A stretch of 64,000 nt of DNA from CAYUAI01 sp964442745 (GCA_964442745.1 CAYUAI010000003.1:91569-155568), one strand, 5' to 3'. Positions 9,353 through 17,942 are shown, counted from the stretch's first letter. Notes: generated by a model not told the origin, from the sequence alone. A program made the numbers and translations.

Positions 9353-9478
9353 ATGGTAACAGAAATAGGGATTAACATATTAGTTCCACTTTTGGTATTT
9401 GGCTTTATCATTGTTGGCGCTTATATGATGTCAAACGCGTCTTTCCAAGACGTGCTTGAGCGTCGTCAAGGCGAATAA
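9353..9478 (+). CDS. 41-residue single-TM peptide in the oxidase locus
   Basis: A short frame with ATG nine bases after GGGGG. It encodes one clear transmembrane helix (about residues 8-26, from INILVPLLVFGFIIVGAYMM) followed by a soluble charged tail ending in RRQGE. It is divergent from ccoG and convergent with the spermidine-synthase-like gene, so it has its own promoter region (9184-9352). Size and topology resemble CcoQ-type accessory peptides of cbb3 oxidases, but I do not see a diagnostic motif. Confidence 0.55.
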   Translation: MVTEIGINILVPLLVFGFIIVGAYMMSNASFQDVLERRQGE

Positions 9479-9504
9479 GCAGAATAAGCAAAGCGAGCTT
9501 TGGG

Positions 9505-9539
9505 CAACCTATCACGCAACAACCATAAATGATAGGTTG
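9505..9539. terminator. Possible hairpin between convergent genes
   Basis: CAACCTATCA and TGATAGGTTG form a perfect ten-base stem with a 15-base loop, between the stop of the small peptide gene and the end of the convergent 875-codon frame. There is no T-run, so intrinsic termination is uncertain. Confidence 0.4.
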
Positions 9540-9608
9540 TTCAAGGTCAGTTGAGCCGATTTCCACCTCTTCAGGCTCAACCATTGAGCATCAAATATCT
9601 TGCAATGG

Positions 9609-12212
9609 CTAAATTTCTGTATCCAGTGGTACGAGTTGTTTTAGCTGACGATGATAGGCATTAGCTTGGCCTATTTGCCCAGCCTCTAAGGCTTTGCGCC
9701 AAAGCGCTTTCAAGGTAGGTACGTGATCTCCCCTAATCGCTAGAATACGCTGCAATGCTTCCACTTCATCGACGCCCTTTTTGACGGCTTCTGGCACCGA
9801 TGAAAACATTTTATCCGCCATATCAAAACCAACCCAACGATCCTTGGCATTAGCAGAATGTGCCAAGCGCAATAGCTGCTGTGCTTCCATCGCCCGACCA
9901 GCAAAACCAGCCAACCAACTTCGCAGTAACATTTCGGAAGCCATATAAGCCGCTTCAAATTGTTCATAACTCGCCTGATTGACACCTAATTGTTGGGCCG
10001 CCAATAAGGCCGTGGGTCGATGAAATAGCAAATAAGCTAATATGTCGGTTAAATTTAGTTTATTGTTATACTTCGCCGCCGGCAAACCATATTCAATCAC
10101 GGGCGACCACTCACTTTGTCGCGGTCCGGTATCCCATGTCAACGCTCCCCAATAGCGACCATACCAAGTCCAGACTCCTTCACCACCGGTGGCCTCCGCC
10201 AAATCAACATCGACGGCCTTTAATTGAGCCAATAAGGTATTCACATCACTCAGGGCATTTTCTGGACCCACCAAAGCGATGCGAAAACCATCCATGAATA
10301 AATAGGATCTTTCAAACACCGCATGAAACGTTCGAAACACAACTTTCAAAGAAGCTAAATCAAATTGGTTAATGGCGATCCATTGCACAAAAATACCATC
10401 GCTGGATAATCGCGCCTTCGCTCGCTGAAATTGCTCTAACGACAATAACGCACTTCGCCCCACCAAATCTGGGTGGAATAAATCACCAATGATAAGATCA
10501 TAATGCTGGGTATCGGTTTTTAAAAAACGCCTCGCGTCATCGTGCACAATATGGGTATACTCAAACACATCACCATTAAAGGCTTGAAACCAATGTTGAG
10601 CCGCCTCAATCGCCCCTTCAGACAATTCAACAGCCGTCCGTGTTACCCCCTGGTATGCCAAACTACCTGCCACAGTAATACCGGTCCCTAAGCCTAAAAA
10701 CAATAACCTGTCACTACTTGGGTTTAATAATAAAGGCAACCTCGCCTGGTTTTTCTGTACTTCAATTGCTGTGGGCTCCGTCGATGCATCTAAACGTTGC
10801 AAATCGGCCATTAATACCCGCTGCCCATCCGCTTGCTGGACAACATGAGTCACTGAAACCGCATCCTCTTTCAAAAAAAGGTCTTTCGTCCCCGACTGGG
10901 CCATCGGCAGCATGTCATGCACGGCGGGAAAATTCCAAACAGGTATCACCAGCAAAACTAAAACAAGGCAACCCACCATATAATGGCGATGTCGCCCCCA
11001 CACCATACTCGCCAACAGGATTAACAAGACAGCTAAGCAAATCACGGCCGGCGAGCCGAATAGAGGAATTAAAATAAAGCCAGCGGCCAAGGCCCCAATA
11101 CAAGCCCCAACAGAATTCGCGCCATAAAGCCACCCCCCCACTTTTTCCCCACCACCCAACTGTGTCGCCAAATAGGGTAACCAAGCACCAAAAGCTAGCG
11201 TCGCGGGCAACGTTAACAGCGCAATGAGCACTGACTGAGTCAGCATCGCTTCGGCAAGCGAAGCAAAACGCATTTGTTCTACCCACCCGGCCAAACCAGG
11301 GAAAAACCATAATGTCATCAAAGAGGAGGCCGCCGCCACCAAGGGCAAATAAGTGAACCAAGCCGCTCGGTGCAGGCGGGTTGCCAATAAACTGCCCAAA
11401 GCGATCCCCATCAGGAATGTGGCCACAATAACCGCTAAGACATATTCGGTACGCAGCATCACCATACCAAATAACCGAATCCATGCCACTTGCAGCATCA
11501 AGGCCGCTGCACCAATTATCCCATAAGCAACGATTGAAACACCAAAATTTGCTGGCATGTGGGTTTGCAATACTTTTTCATTGGGCAAAATAATCGATGT
11601 GGTATCTTGTCCCGCTGTGGTTGATAACCATTTAACAAGGACTAAAGCGACTAGCCCAATCATTACCCCCATGATCGCCACTAAGCGCAGCGACACATGC
11701 CAACCAAATAACGGCAATAGCAACAAAGGCAACAGTGCCCCCAACACACCACCCAAGGTATTTAACCCATAAACAACCGATAATGGCACCCCCCTTTCGG
11801 CGAATAACCGAACCATGATGGGAAAAACCGCACCAAGCAACATCGCCGGAAAAAACATCAATAGAAAAACAGCAATCCCTTGAATCCCATACCACATCGC
11901 AATATCCATCGCTGGCGCTTGTATTATGAGGAACGCATCAAAAGAAAAAATAAACTTAGGAAGCCATAATGCAAATATGGCAATCGCTAACTCCACCCCG
12001 CCAAAAAACAACAAGGGTCGCTTTAAAGCAAGCAAATAGCGCTTTCCAAATAAGCTGCCGGCGCCTAATCCCGCCATAAAGGCCGCGACAGTAATGACAA
12101 CGCCAAAAATACTCACCCCAAACAACGTGGACAACATACGTGCCCATAAGATTTCATAGGCGAGCGCGGCAAGTCCTGAGAAGAAATACAAGGCGAGCAA
12201 TAGATAGACCAT
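9609..12212 (-). CDS. Fused multi-TM / spermidine-synthase-like protein
   Basis: About 867 residues in three parts. The first half (to about 430) is a 12 or more helix transporter-like region opening with LYFFSGLAALAYEILWARML, typical of the MFS/spermidine synthase fusions. Residues about 490-690 form a Rossmann methyltransferase-like domain: LFLGLGTGITVAGSL (nucleotide loop), AVELSEGAIEAAQHWF and YDLIIGDLFHPDLVG. The tail is helical and TPR-like. The usual polyamine-site signature is not clear, so a role in polyamine synthesis is doubtful; homologues recur beside respiratory and heme-copper genes. The start is placed at ATG 12212; a GTG at 12236 is possible. Neither has a good ribosome site. 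Confidence 0.8.
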   Translation of the reverse strand: MVYLLLALYFFSGLAALAYEILWARMLSTLFGVSIFGVVITVAAFMAGLGAGSLFGKRYLLALKRPLLFFGGVELAIAIFALWLPKFIFSFDAFLIIQAPAMDIAMWYGIQGIAVFLLMFFPAMLLGAVFPIMVRLFAERGVPLSVVYGLNTLGGVLGALLPLLLLPLFGWHVSLRLVAIMGVMIGLVALVLVKWLSTTAGQDTTSIILPNEKVLQTHMPANFGVSIVAYGIIGAAALMLQVAWIRLFGMVMLRTEYVLAVIVATFLMGIALGSLLATRLHRAAWFTYLPLVAAASSLMTLWFFPGLAGWVEQMRFASLAEAMLTQSVLIALLTLPATLAFGAWLPYLATQLGGGEKVGGWLYGANSVGACIGALAAGFILIPLFGSPAVICLAVLLILLASMVWGRHRHYMVGCLVLVLLVIPVWNFPAVHDMLPMAQSGTKDLFLKEDAVSVTHVVQQADGQRVLMADLQRLDASTEPTAIEVQKNQARLPLLLNPSSDRLLFLGLGTGITVAGSLAYQGVTRTAVELSEGAIEAAQHWFQAFNGDVFEYTHIVHDDARRFLKTDTQHYDLIIGDLFHPDLVGRSALLSLEQFQRAKARLSSDGIFVQWIAINQFDLASLKVVFRTFHAVFERSYLFMDGFRIALVGPENALSDVNTLLAQLKAVDVDLAEATGGEGVWTWYGRYWGALTWDTGPRQSEWSPVIEYGLPAAKYNNKLNLTDILAYLLFHRPTALLAAQQLGVNQASYEQFEAAYMASEMLLRSWLAGFAGRAMEAQQLLRLAHSANAKDRWVGFDMADKMFSSVPEAVKKGVDEVEALQRILAIRGDHVPTLKALWRKALEAGQIGQANAYHRQLKQLVPLDTEI

Positions 12213-12307
12213 ATACCCATTTTTGAAAGTGTGCACTTGAGTTATATAATTATTTTAACGAAGGAAAGGACAAACCCGGTTCAAAAAATTGACATCAACT
12301 AACCGAC

Positions 12308-12358
12308 CATTAGCGCCAACCAGCTATTTAATTTTATTCCTTACGATAGGCGCTAATG
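12308..12358. terminator. Inverted repeat between two minus-strand genes
   Basis: CATTAGCGCC (12308-12317) pairs perfectly with GGCGCTAATG (12349-12358) across a 31-base AT-rich loop. It lies after the 12420-12821 gene in the direction of transcription. Without a U-tract it may be a weak terminator, an operator or an mRNA-processing site. Confidence 0.3.
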
Positions 12359-12419
12359 ACATTTAAAAATATATATTGGAATTGAATTTTCAACGATGCA
12401 GAGCGTATTTGATACCCCT

Positions 12420-12821
12420 CTAAAAAGGGAAAAACCAAACCATCGCCGTCACCGCATGAGCAACCGATAGAAAAACGGTAAAACCTGCGCTTATCATATG
12501 TGCAAGAAAGACCTCCTTAGCAAATACCCCCATGGAAATACCAAGTCCGGCGGTAACAAAAACCCCAATCAGCAGCAAAACACCCATTATAAATAGAATT
12601 TCACGTTGACCTTGCTGTTCCGCTAATTCTTGCTCCGCACTCATCGTATCCATATCCCGAAAGGTTTCTAATACGACGGCATGTTCTTCAGTCGCCGCCA
12701 GACATTGTGTTGGCAATAAAAAACACAGCAGCAAAATACCCATCAAAAAAACTCGCCACTTCACCCATAAAAAACGTTGATTACCTTGTTTAAAGTTTAC
12801 TACCACGTAGAAATGCCTCAC
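12420..12821 (-). CDS. Membrane protein of the oxidase locus, unknown
   Basis: Up to 133 residues with a signal-like helix (VFLMGILLLCFLLPTQCLAA) followed by an acidic, glutamine-rich linker (TMSAEQELAEQQGQREI) and two further helices (about 74-96 and 105-128). The annotated start is a GTG; a second GTG 19 codons later would leave a cleaner signal sequence. I do not recognise the family. Position between the spermidine-synthase-like gene and another small membrane protein suggests a subunit or assembly factor for the oxidase. Confidence 0.65.
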   Translation of the reverse strand: MRHFYVVVNFKQGNQRFLWVKWRVFLMGILLLCFLLPTQCLAATEEHAVVLETFRDMDTMSAEQELAEQQGQREILFIMGVLLLIGVFVTAGLGISMGVFAKEVFLAHMISAGFTVFLSVAHAVTAMVWFFPF

Positions 12822-12870
12822 ACCAGCCTTGCTATGATTTCAGTGATCATGAATAAACAATCAAAAAATT

Positions 12871-13083
12871 TTATGATTGTTCTTTTTTACCGGAAAAACG
12901 CCAATACAAAATCGCCATCAGTACCGCCGGAAATAACACCATTGGCAATAAAAAGATAAAAATTGCCCAGGGGGTCTCAATGGTGACTCGAAGCCATCGA
13001 TAACTATCTGCCGCAAAAACCTCGGCGACCATCAAAAAAAACAAAAAATTAACCACCACTATCTGCTTGATTACAGTTTTCAT
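12871..13083 (-). CDS. Small membrane protein with signal-like N-terminus
   Basis: Seventy residues: a hydrophobic N-terminal signal (MKTVIKQIVVVNFLFFLMVA, with a plausible cut after VFA), a short periplasmic loop (DSYRWLRVTIETPW) and one transmembrane helix (IFIFLLPMVLFPAVLMAILY) with a basic tail. The start at MKTVIK has GAGG eight bases upstream, better than the earlier in-frame ATG at 13113. No family recognised; it is part of the run of small membrane proteins around the oxidase genes. Confidence 0.65.
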   Translation of the reverse strand: MKTVIKQIVVVNFLFFLMVAEVFAADSYRWLRVTIETPWAIFIFLLPMVLFPAVLMAILYWRFSGKKEQS

Positions 13084-13194
13084 AATATCCTCACAAATCT
13101 TGATTTGACTCACTTAAATCCATGCATAACTAGCCATTTCTAATTTCATCGATACTCAGCACAGGCATTGTTACCACACCAAGCACTCTCATCC

Positions 13195-14289
13195 CTACAA
13201 ATGATCGGTGGCAGATACCGGTGACTCGGTGACGGTTCTTGCGCAACGAAAACCAAAAAAATCCGACGCCATAAATGGCAAGGCAAAATTACGATGATAG
13301 GCCGAAGTAGAAAATGGATCACTTTTCCACGAACCACCTCGCATCACCTTATAACGCTGATCTGTCTCAACAAATTCAACCATGCGCTTTTCTCGCTCAC
13401 CGGGGTCAAGAGGGATTTGTGCCACCTTAGCTTTGAATAGGCCATCCGAGGCGACACTATTCGCATACGCTAAAAAGTCATTAGCCATCCACTCGCTCAC
13501 ATTGCCTGCCATATCATGAACACCAAAAGGGCTCGCTCCGCTAGGATAGGCCCCTATCGGCGTGGTCGCCCCCTGATTGTAATACGTATTCAATCGAGTT
13601 CGCTCCATACGATTACCCCATGGCCAACGCCGCCCATCTTGACCACGCGCCGCTTTCTCCCACTGCTCTTCCGTCGGTAAATGCTTGCCTGCCCAGGCCG
13701 CGTATTTCATGGCATCAAACCAAGACACCATGGTCACCGGATGCAATGCTAACTCGTCAGGAATACGTCCATCTTTCCAATGAAAGGGTGCAATATGACC
13801 CGTCTCTGCCACAAAAAGTGCATATTGCGCATTGGTGACTGGGTGTTTGTCGATTTCATAGGCGGCCAGATCCAAGTGATGGGCTGGGCGATTTTGCGCA
13901 TCGGTTTTTTTATTATCGGTCCCCATAATGAAAGCACCGGCCGGCACCGCCATCATGGTGTTAACCTCGGCCCATTGGGCTTCCGTTAATAGCGCCTTCA
14001 CTTCGGCAACACGATAGGGAAGCGCTTCATCCTTGCGTTTTTCATAATCTTTATTACGAAAATGTATTTCCCCCGCCGCACGTAATCGACTCTGTTCTTC
14101 TTTGAGATCATAACTTGCCAAGTCTCGCATTTGATTCATGCGATTTTGACCTAACTCTAAGACATGCACTGTGCCAGCAATCAAAGTTACCACAATAAGT
14201 GTTACAAACGTTGCCCCAAGATAGCGCTTGCGCATCGCCAACTGCTGCTTACTGACCGGACCACGGTTTTTATAGGGAATTGATGCCAT
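13195..14289 (-). CDS. NirV-like SUMF1 / formylglycine-generating-enzyme-fold protein, catalytic cysteines absent
   Basis: A 364-residue protein: an N-terminal transmembrane helix (about 24-44), a charged linker and a SUMF1 domain from about 110 to 350. Domain landmarks are VPAGAFIMGTDN, HPVTMVSWFDAMKYAAWAG, LPTEEQWEKAARGQDGRRWPWGN, HDMAGNVSEWM and RGGSWKSDPFS...FGFRCAR. True formylglycine-generating enzymes have two cysteines just after the GGS motif; here that stretch is SDPFSTSAYHRNF without cysteine, so sulfatase activation is unlikely. The same cysteine-less type occurs as NirV next to nitrite reductase genes, which hints at a nitrogen-oxide link. GGAG precedes the ATG, and the upstream gene ends four bases away. 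Confidence 0.82.
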   Translation of the reverse strand: MASIPYKNRGPVSKQQLAMRKRYLGATFVTLIVVTLIAGTVHVLELGQNRMNQMRDLASYDLKEEQSRLRAAGEIHFRNKDYEKRKDEALPYRVAEVKALLTEAQWAEVNTMMAVPAGAFIMGTDNKKTDAQNRPAHHLDLAAYEIDKHPVTNAQYALFVAETGHIAPFHWKDGRIPDELALHPVTMVSWFDAMKYAAWAGKHLPTEEQWEKAARGQDGRRWPWGNRMERTRLNTYYNQGATTPIGAYPSGASPFGVHDMAGNVSEWMANDFLAYANSVASDGLFKAKVAQIPLDPGEREKRMVEFVETDQRYKVMRGGSWKSDPFSTSAYHRNFALPFMASDFFGFRCARTVTESPVSATDHL

Positions 14290-14292
14290 CGG

Positions 14293-14793
14293 CTAATCTC
14301 CACTCGCGCTGGTGATCTGCGAAGCATTCACTTTAGAAGCCGGTTTTTGATATTTTTTATGGATTAAATGATTAGGACGACGACCATAGATTTTTTTAAT
14401 AAAAAATTCGCCTAAAATACCACCGCCAGCGGACGCTTCGACCGCCACAATCACCAACAGCATCCAAAAACCCAGTGGTAAGAGGGTTGACCCATCGGGC
14501 ACATTAGCATGATCTAATGCGATATATTCAGGGATGCGCACTAATAGTGGTGACAAATAAGCTAGAATTTTACCGCCCAAACCATAAATAGCCGAGACCA
14601 CAATCCCTGCAATCAGGGGAACCAAAATAAGATCCAATACCCAAATCGGACTAAACGTGTAAATCCCACGATAAAGCTCTAACTGCACCCCCAGCAATTG
14701 ATCTCCTCCATAGATAACAGCCGCCCCTGCAGAGACAGCAAGCGTTGCCCAAAAAAATTCTTTGACGGTAATCCTAAATTTAAATTCGAGCAT
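14293..14793 (-). CDS. Membrane protein of the oxidase locus, unknown
   Basis: About 166 residues with three or four hydrophobic segments (FFWATLAVSAGAAVIY; WVLDLILVPLIAGIVVSAIY; LPLGFWMLLVIVAVEASAGGG) and a basic C-terminal tail (KKIYGRRPNHLIHKKY). The ATG at 14793 and an upstream GTG at 14811 both overlap the end of the preceding cytochrome gene; GAGGAG lies 13 bases before the ATG. I do not recognise the family. Tight coupling to a cytochrome gene suggests it anchors or partners that cytochrome. Confidence 0.65.
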   Translation of the reverse strand: MLEFKFRITVKEFFWATLAVSAGAAVIYGGDQLLGVQLELYRGIYTFSPIWVLDLILVPLIAGIVVSAIYGLGGKILAYLSPLLVRIPEYIALDHANVPDGSTLLPLGFWMLLVIVAVEASAGGGILGEFFIKKIYGRRPNHLIHKKYQKPASKVNASQITSASGD

Positions 14794-15280
14794 CTTTGTT
14801 ATACTCCTCACCTGTTAACTTTTCATATCTTGCTTTAGCCGCTTGCTGCCGATACCAGTCTTCAACCTTCAGGCTACCAATATAAGCGGCTAAATCTCGC
14901 CTTTCCTGCTCCGTCAAACTGGCATAAGAAGGCATACGATATTGTGGTTTAAGCCGTGATGGTAAAATTTCTTGAGGATTTTCCGCTGAGAAATAATTAT
15001 ATAACCATTCTTCAGATCGAAATGTTCCCATACCATCTAAAGCAGGTGCTGGCACCGCCTGAGTAAACGTTCGGGTTGCCCACAAGCTATGGCAATCTCG
15101 ACAATTAAATGCGCGAATTATTTTACCTGCTTGTTTAGTCACTTCATCGGTGGCGGTAGAAAAAAACGGAATCCCAGGATCTTCAGTGGTTTCTTTAGCG
15201 GACTGTTTTAGCTTTACTACGGCTAAAACAGCCACACTTAACACCATCAAGCCTACGATAAGTTTTTCACCTTTTCTCAT
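14780..15280 (-). CDS. Membrane-anchored monoheme c-type cytochrome
   Basis: A 166-residue protein with one N-terminal helix (residues about 6-24) and a periplasmic class I cytochrome domain with heme motif C60-RDC63-H64. PQYRMPSYASLTEQERRDLAAY supplies the probable methionine ligand and the terminal helix. It is visibly paralogous to the cytochrome at 22189-22779: both have a GEK-containing N-terminus, a helix, one heme and an LDGxGxxRSxEW stretch after the heme. Its start overlaps the end of the CcoS-like gene by 14 bases. It is a likely electron donor or subunit of the neighbouring oxidase. Confidence 0.85.
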   Translation of the reverse strand: MRKGEKLIVGLMVLSVAVLAVVKLKQSAKETTEDPGIPFFSTATDEVTKQAGKIIRAFNCRDCHSLWATRTFTQAVPAPALDGMGTFRSEEWLYNYFSAENPQEILPSRLKPQYRMPSYASLTEQERRDLAAYIGSLKVEDWYRQQAAKARYEKLTGEEYNKDARI

Positions 15281-15554
15281 TTTGGCGTGCCCGTTCCTCA
15301 GCTTGTTTTTTCAAAAATTCAGTGCGAGCTTCGGTTTGTTCTTTCATTACCTCTAGGTATTTTTTATACTCTTCTTCTGACATTTTATCTTTATCATTTT
15401 CGTCAAAAACAACATACTTGATATCTTCATCAAACTGATCGTTCTTAGCCGCCCATCGCAACATAAAACCGGCCGCAATCAAAATCAATGCAGCCACCAC
15501 CAGCCACAAATAAATGGACCAACCATCTGGTAAATTTTCAATAAAATCTGACAT
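15267..15554 (-). CDS. Small single-TM protein, CcoS-like
   Basis: Ninety-five residues with one helix (about 14-32), then WAAKNDQFDEDIKYVVFDEND and a long charged, probably coiled-coil tail (YKKYLEVMKEQTEARTEFL and on). The WA-x-QFD-x(n)-FD-acidic pattern just after the helix resembles CcoS, the cbb3 maturation protein, which is much shorter. The tail is therefore an extension relative to CcoS. AGGA precedes the ATG. The resemblance covers only about 20 residues, so the assignment is tentative. Confidence 0.55.
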   Translation of the reverse strand: MSDFIENLPDGWSIYLWLVVAALILIAAGFMLRWAAKNDQFDEDIKYVVFDENDKDKMSEEEYKKYLEVMKEQTEARTEFLKKQAEERARQNEKR

Positions 15555-15564
15555 AACTTATATC

Positions 15565-15918
15565 CTAAATTAAATAACCTTCAATCAATTGAATCCAGCC
15601 GATAATAATCGCAAGAATCACCCCTAGTATAATGCTACCAAACATTATTTTCTCACCTGTTTTGAGTTGACTTATCTTCTTTTCACCTTTAGGTAGATAA
15701 AGGTAAATAATGTAACTAAACAGAATGAGCGAAAGCACCAGGAAGACAAATATCCCTATACTATATTTCTGGGCACGAAGACCCTCAATGCTCATATCAA
15801 TGCCAAAAACAATGTTACTTGGATCTGTTGACCCTAAATCTGACTCAAGTGTTATTAGCCATTGCATAGGATGAAACGCAGTAAGTTTTTGTAGAAAAGT
15901 ATTGATGCTATTAATCAT
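15565..15918 (-). CDS. Small membrane protein of the oxidase locus, unknown
   Basis: About 117 residues with two helices (YSIGIFVFLVLSLILFSYII and IMFGSIILGVILAIIIGWIQ) separated by a charged loop (LPKGEKKISQLKTGEK), plus an amphipathic N-terminal segment. I placed the start at MINSINTF; a TTG seven codons earlier is possible, and neither has a clear ribosome site. It heads the downstream gene group after the terminator at 16104-16134, so its promoter should lie in 15940-16100. No family recognised. Confidence 0.6.
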   Translation of the reverse strand: MINSINTFLQKLTAFHPMQWLITLESDLGSTDPSNIVFGIDMSIEGLRAQKYSIGIFVFLVLSLILFSYIIYLYLPKGEKKISQLKTGEKIMFGSIILGVILAIIIGWIQLIEGYLI

Positions 15919-16103
15919 GTAAATTGACAACCAAAACAAAAAAACAGCTTCATGAAACCTTAGGCAGCTATCGACGCAAGACCTACACTAGTATATTAGC
16001 GGTTATATTGCAACCATAGGGAGCGTATAGCGATATCAAAAAAACCATCATATAATCCCATACTGATATTCTTCAGTCGACGGCGACAAAAAATGTTTTA
16101 AAT

Positions 16104-16134
16104 AAAAAAAGGCCGCTCAATCGAGCGGCCTTTT
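16104..16134 (-). terminator. Intrinsic terminator splitting the oxidase locus
   Basis: GGCCGCTC and GAGCGGCC form a perfect eight-base GC-rich stem with an AATC loop, flanked by A-runs and T-runs that extend the stem and give a U-tract on the minus strand. It directly follows the 48-codon gene that ends the ccoNO group. Confidence 0.9.
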
Positions 16135-16150
16135 CTAGTGTATTTAACGA

Positions 16151-16297
16151 CTAGTTAAATGCATCATCTGTATCACCCGCTTCTTGATGTTTTTTCCAGT
16201 AACGATCTACAAAAAAATAACCGTAAATGGCTGGCACGATAAGCACACCGATGATAATCACTAAAAACACACCGGGGGCATAATCTATATCAATCAT
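16151..16297 (-). CDS. 48-residue single-TM peptide after ccoNO (CcoQ-like position)
   Basis: A short gene with AGGAG eight bases before the ATG. It encodes one strong transmembrane helix (FLVIIIGVLIVPAIYGYFFV, about residues 11-30) followed by DRYWKKHQEAG and an acidic end. It lies between the 214-codon subunit gene and the terminator, where cbb3 operons often carry CcoQ, and its length and topology fit. The sequence itself has no diagnostic motif, so the role is inferred from position. Confidence 0.75.
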   Translation of the reverse strand: MIDIDYAPGVFLVIIIGVLIVPAIYGYFFVDRYWKKHQEAGDTDDAFN

Positions 16298-16319
16298 TAA
16301 TTTTACTCCTATGCTATAT

Positions 16320-16964
16320 TTAGCTAGCTTTTGACATATCCGGCTTACGCGTAAAATGCGGTAAACGTTTAATGATCAAAACGATCAAGATAAGAAAATA
16401 AGTCACATAAAATACATCAATGGTATAGCCTTTATCCCACCATGGCTGTATTCTCTCACGATTTTTTCCACCATTAATGGTGAAATTACCTTCGAAGTTA
16501 GCTAAGGCAATACGATCCCCAATCACATTATAGTTATCCAGAGGATAGGCTCCACCACTCGCCTGCACCTCTTTAATACCTGGTGCAATGTTTATCAAAT
16601 CATCCCACGTCAGCGGATGACGCTCAATGGCTCCTTGAGTCCGGTCATCAGCATTCTGATAAACATGATTCGTGATGTATTTAATTTTCTCTTCACCGGT
16701 TTCCAGTTGCTGAACTTCAGACGAATCCATTATTTTAATAAAATCAACATAAAGCTCAGCATTCGGCCTTTGCCCCCAAATCGGCATCGTAATCATAAAT
16801 GCCGTTAAGATGATAAGGCCCATTAAAAACGTGAGAGGAAAGGGCAGACGGTTATTCGCCGACCAAAGTCCACCATGTTTCTCCTTCTCCCATAAATCAA
16901 GCGTCTCTTTTTGTTCCTGCTCATCAGCAAGACAATAGAGAGGTTGGTCCATTTTAAAAGCCAT
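16320..16964 (-). CDS. Two-TM membrane protein in the ccoNO operon, unknown subunit
   Basis: A 214-residue protein with a cytosolic N-terminus, a first helix (LTFLMGLIILTAFMITMPIW), a periplasmic domain of about 110 residues and a C-terminal helix (FYVTYFLILIVLIIKRLPHF). There is no heme motif, so it is not CcoP, though it occupies the CcoP position after ccoO. The PIWGQRPNAE motif after helix one resembles PFWGNRPGFE in the 7440-7835 protein. GGAGG precedes the start. Strong operon context suggests a structural subunit. Confidence 0.75.
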   Translation of the reverse strand: MAFKMDQPLYCLADEQEQKETLDLWEKEKHGGLWSANNRLPFPLTFLMGLIILTAFMITMPIWGQRPNAELYVDFIKIMDSSEVQQLETGEEKIKYITNHVYQNADDRTQGAIERHPLTWDDLINIAPGIKEVQASGGAYPLDNYNVIGDRIALANFEGNFTINGGKNRERIQPWWDKGYTIDVFYVTYFLILIVLIIKRLPHFTRKPDMSKAS

Positions 16965-16985
16965 CGTGTAAATCCTCCCGTTAAA

Positions 16986-17942
16986 TTACTTAAGACTTGT
17001 TAGCACCCAATCGATCAACGCTCTGACTTCAGAATTACTCGCTGGCTCAGGCACTTCTGGTGCATAAATGCTATTGCCGGTCAAGTACTTTCGATAATCA
17101 GCTCGCCATTTGGCAAAATCGATTTTGTTACCATCCGCATCGGTCTTACCCCAAAGATAATCAAACCGAGGCATAATGGAATTGGGCTGCACCAAGCGAG
17201 GATTAAAAAAGTGCATGGTCATCCATTCACGCGATGAGTTACGCGAAGCCACATGCAATAAATCAGGCGCTTTACGATCCGACCCAAAAGCCGTCGGCAT
17301 TTCACCATTGAAGTCACCTAAGAAAGGCGGCGCACCAAAAAACTGCCAATCTTGAGTTTGCTCAGGCAATAAGGTATGACACCACCAACACCCTTCAGTA
17401 ATGTAAATGGTTTTACCCTGCCCGACACGGCGGATATTTTCATCACCGGCCGCTTCTAACGTTTGCGCCGGTACCCAACCACGAGTAGCCGTCAAGTTCT
17501 CGATGTAATCAACTTCTTCACCGTTAAACTCACCTTTAGAAACGGTAAATACCGCCCCACTCGTCAGGTTAGCTTCGCCGACACGACCGATACCAAAAGT
17601 CAAATCTTCAACCCCAGCACCCAGCATTCTAGGATGATTGATTCCAGGCGAAAACTTAATTCCAGGATTATATACATAAGCCCGAATAGGTGGATCCATC
17701 GCCGCACCGCTCACGGGGTCTTTATCAAGGATCACAGTAACCGGTTTCCCAGCACCGACAACCAATGGATCTTCATAACTAAACCCAATAACACGGCCTA
17801 ACGACAATTGCTTGTCCAAGCCAACCCAAGTTGAGATCCCAGATGTAAAGTCTGTACTTGGAGCTAACAGGGTAACGCACATTGATAACCCAAGCATCAA
17901 ACCGATACCAGCTGATCCGAATTTATACTGTTGGAAAGCCAC
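16986..17942 (-). CDS. ccoO: CcoO-like monoheme cytochrome c subunit with a large N-terminal insertion
   Basis: A 318-residue protein with an N-terminal helix (about 10-28) and a C-terminal cytochrome domain with C185-WWC188-H189, embedded in YITEGCWWCHT as in CcoO. Further CcoO-like features are RKAPDLLHVASRNSSREW, HFFNPRLVQPNSIMPRFDYL (axial methionine) and YRKYLTGN. In standard CcoO the heme motif lies near residue 60-70; here about 120 extra residues come first and look like a small beta-rich periplasmic domain. The start is a GTG with GGAGGAGG upstream. It follows ccoN by about 80 bases and should pass electrons to it. Confidence 0.88.
   Translation of the reverse strand: MAFQQYKFGSAGIGLMLGLSMCVTLLAPSTDFTSGISTWVGLDKQLSLGRVIGFSYEDPLVVGAGKPVTVILDKDPVSGAAMDPPIRAYVYNPGIKFSPGINHPRMLGAGVEDLTFGIGRVGEANLTSGAVFTVSKGEFNGEEVDYIENLTATRGWVPAQTLEAAGDENIRRVGQGKTIYITEGCWWCHTLLPEQTQDWQFFGAPPFLGDFNGEMPTAFGSDRKAPDLLHVASRNSSREWMTMHFFNPRLVQPNSIMPRFDYLWGKTDADGNKIDFAKWRADYRKYLTGNSIYAPEVPEPASNSEVRALIDWVLTSLK

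Noticed and set aside
10915..11484. 189-codon minus-strand frame
   Set aside because: It is a shadow frame inside the spermidine-synthase-like gene, whose translation has clear helices and domain motifs.
16104..16134. Possible CRISPR-like or regulatory repeat at the GC-rich hairpin
   Set aside because: Single stem with flanking A/T runs directly after a stop codon, which is explained by an intrinsic terminator.
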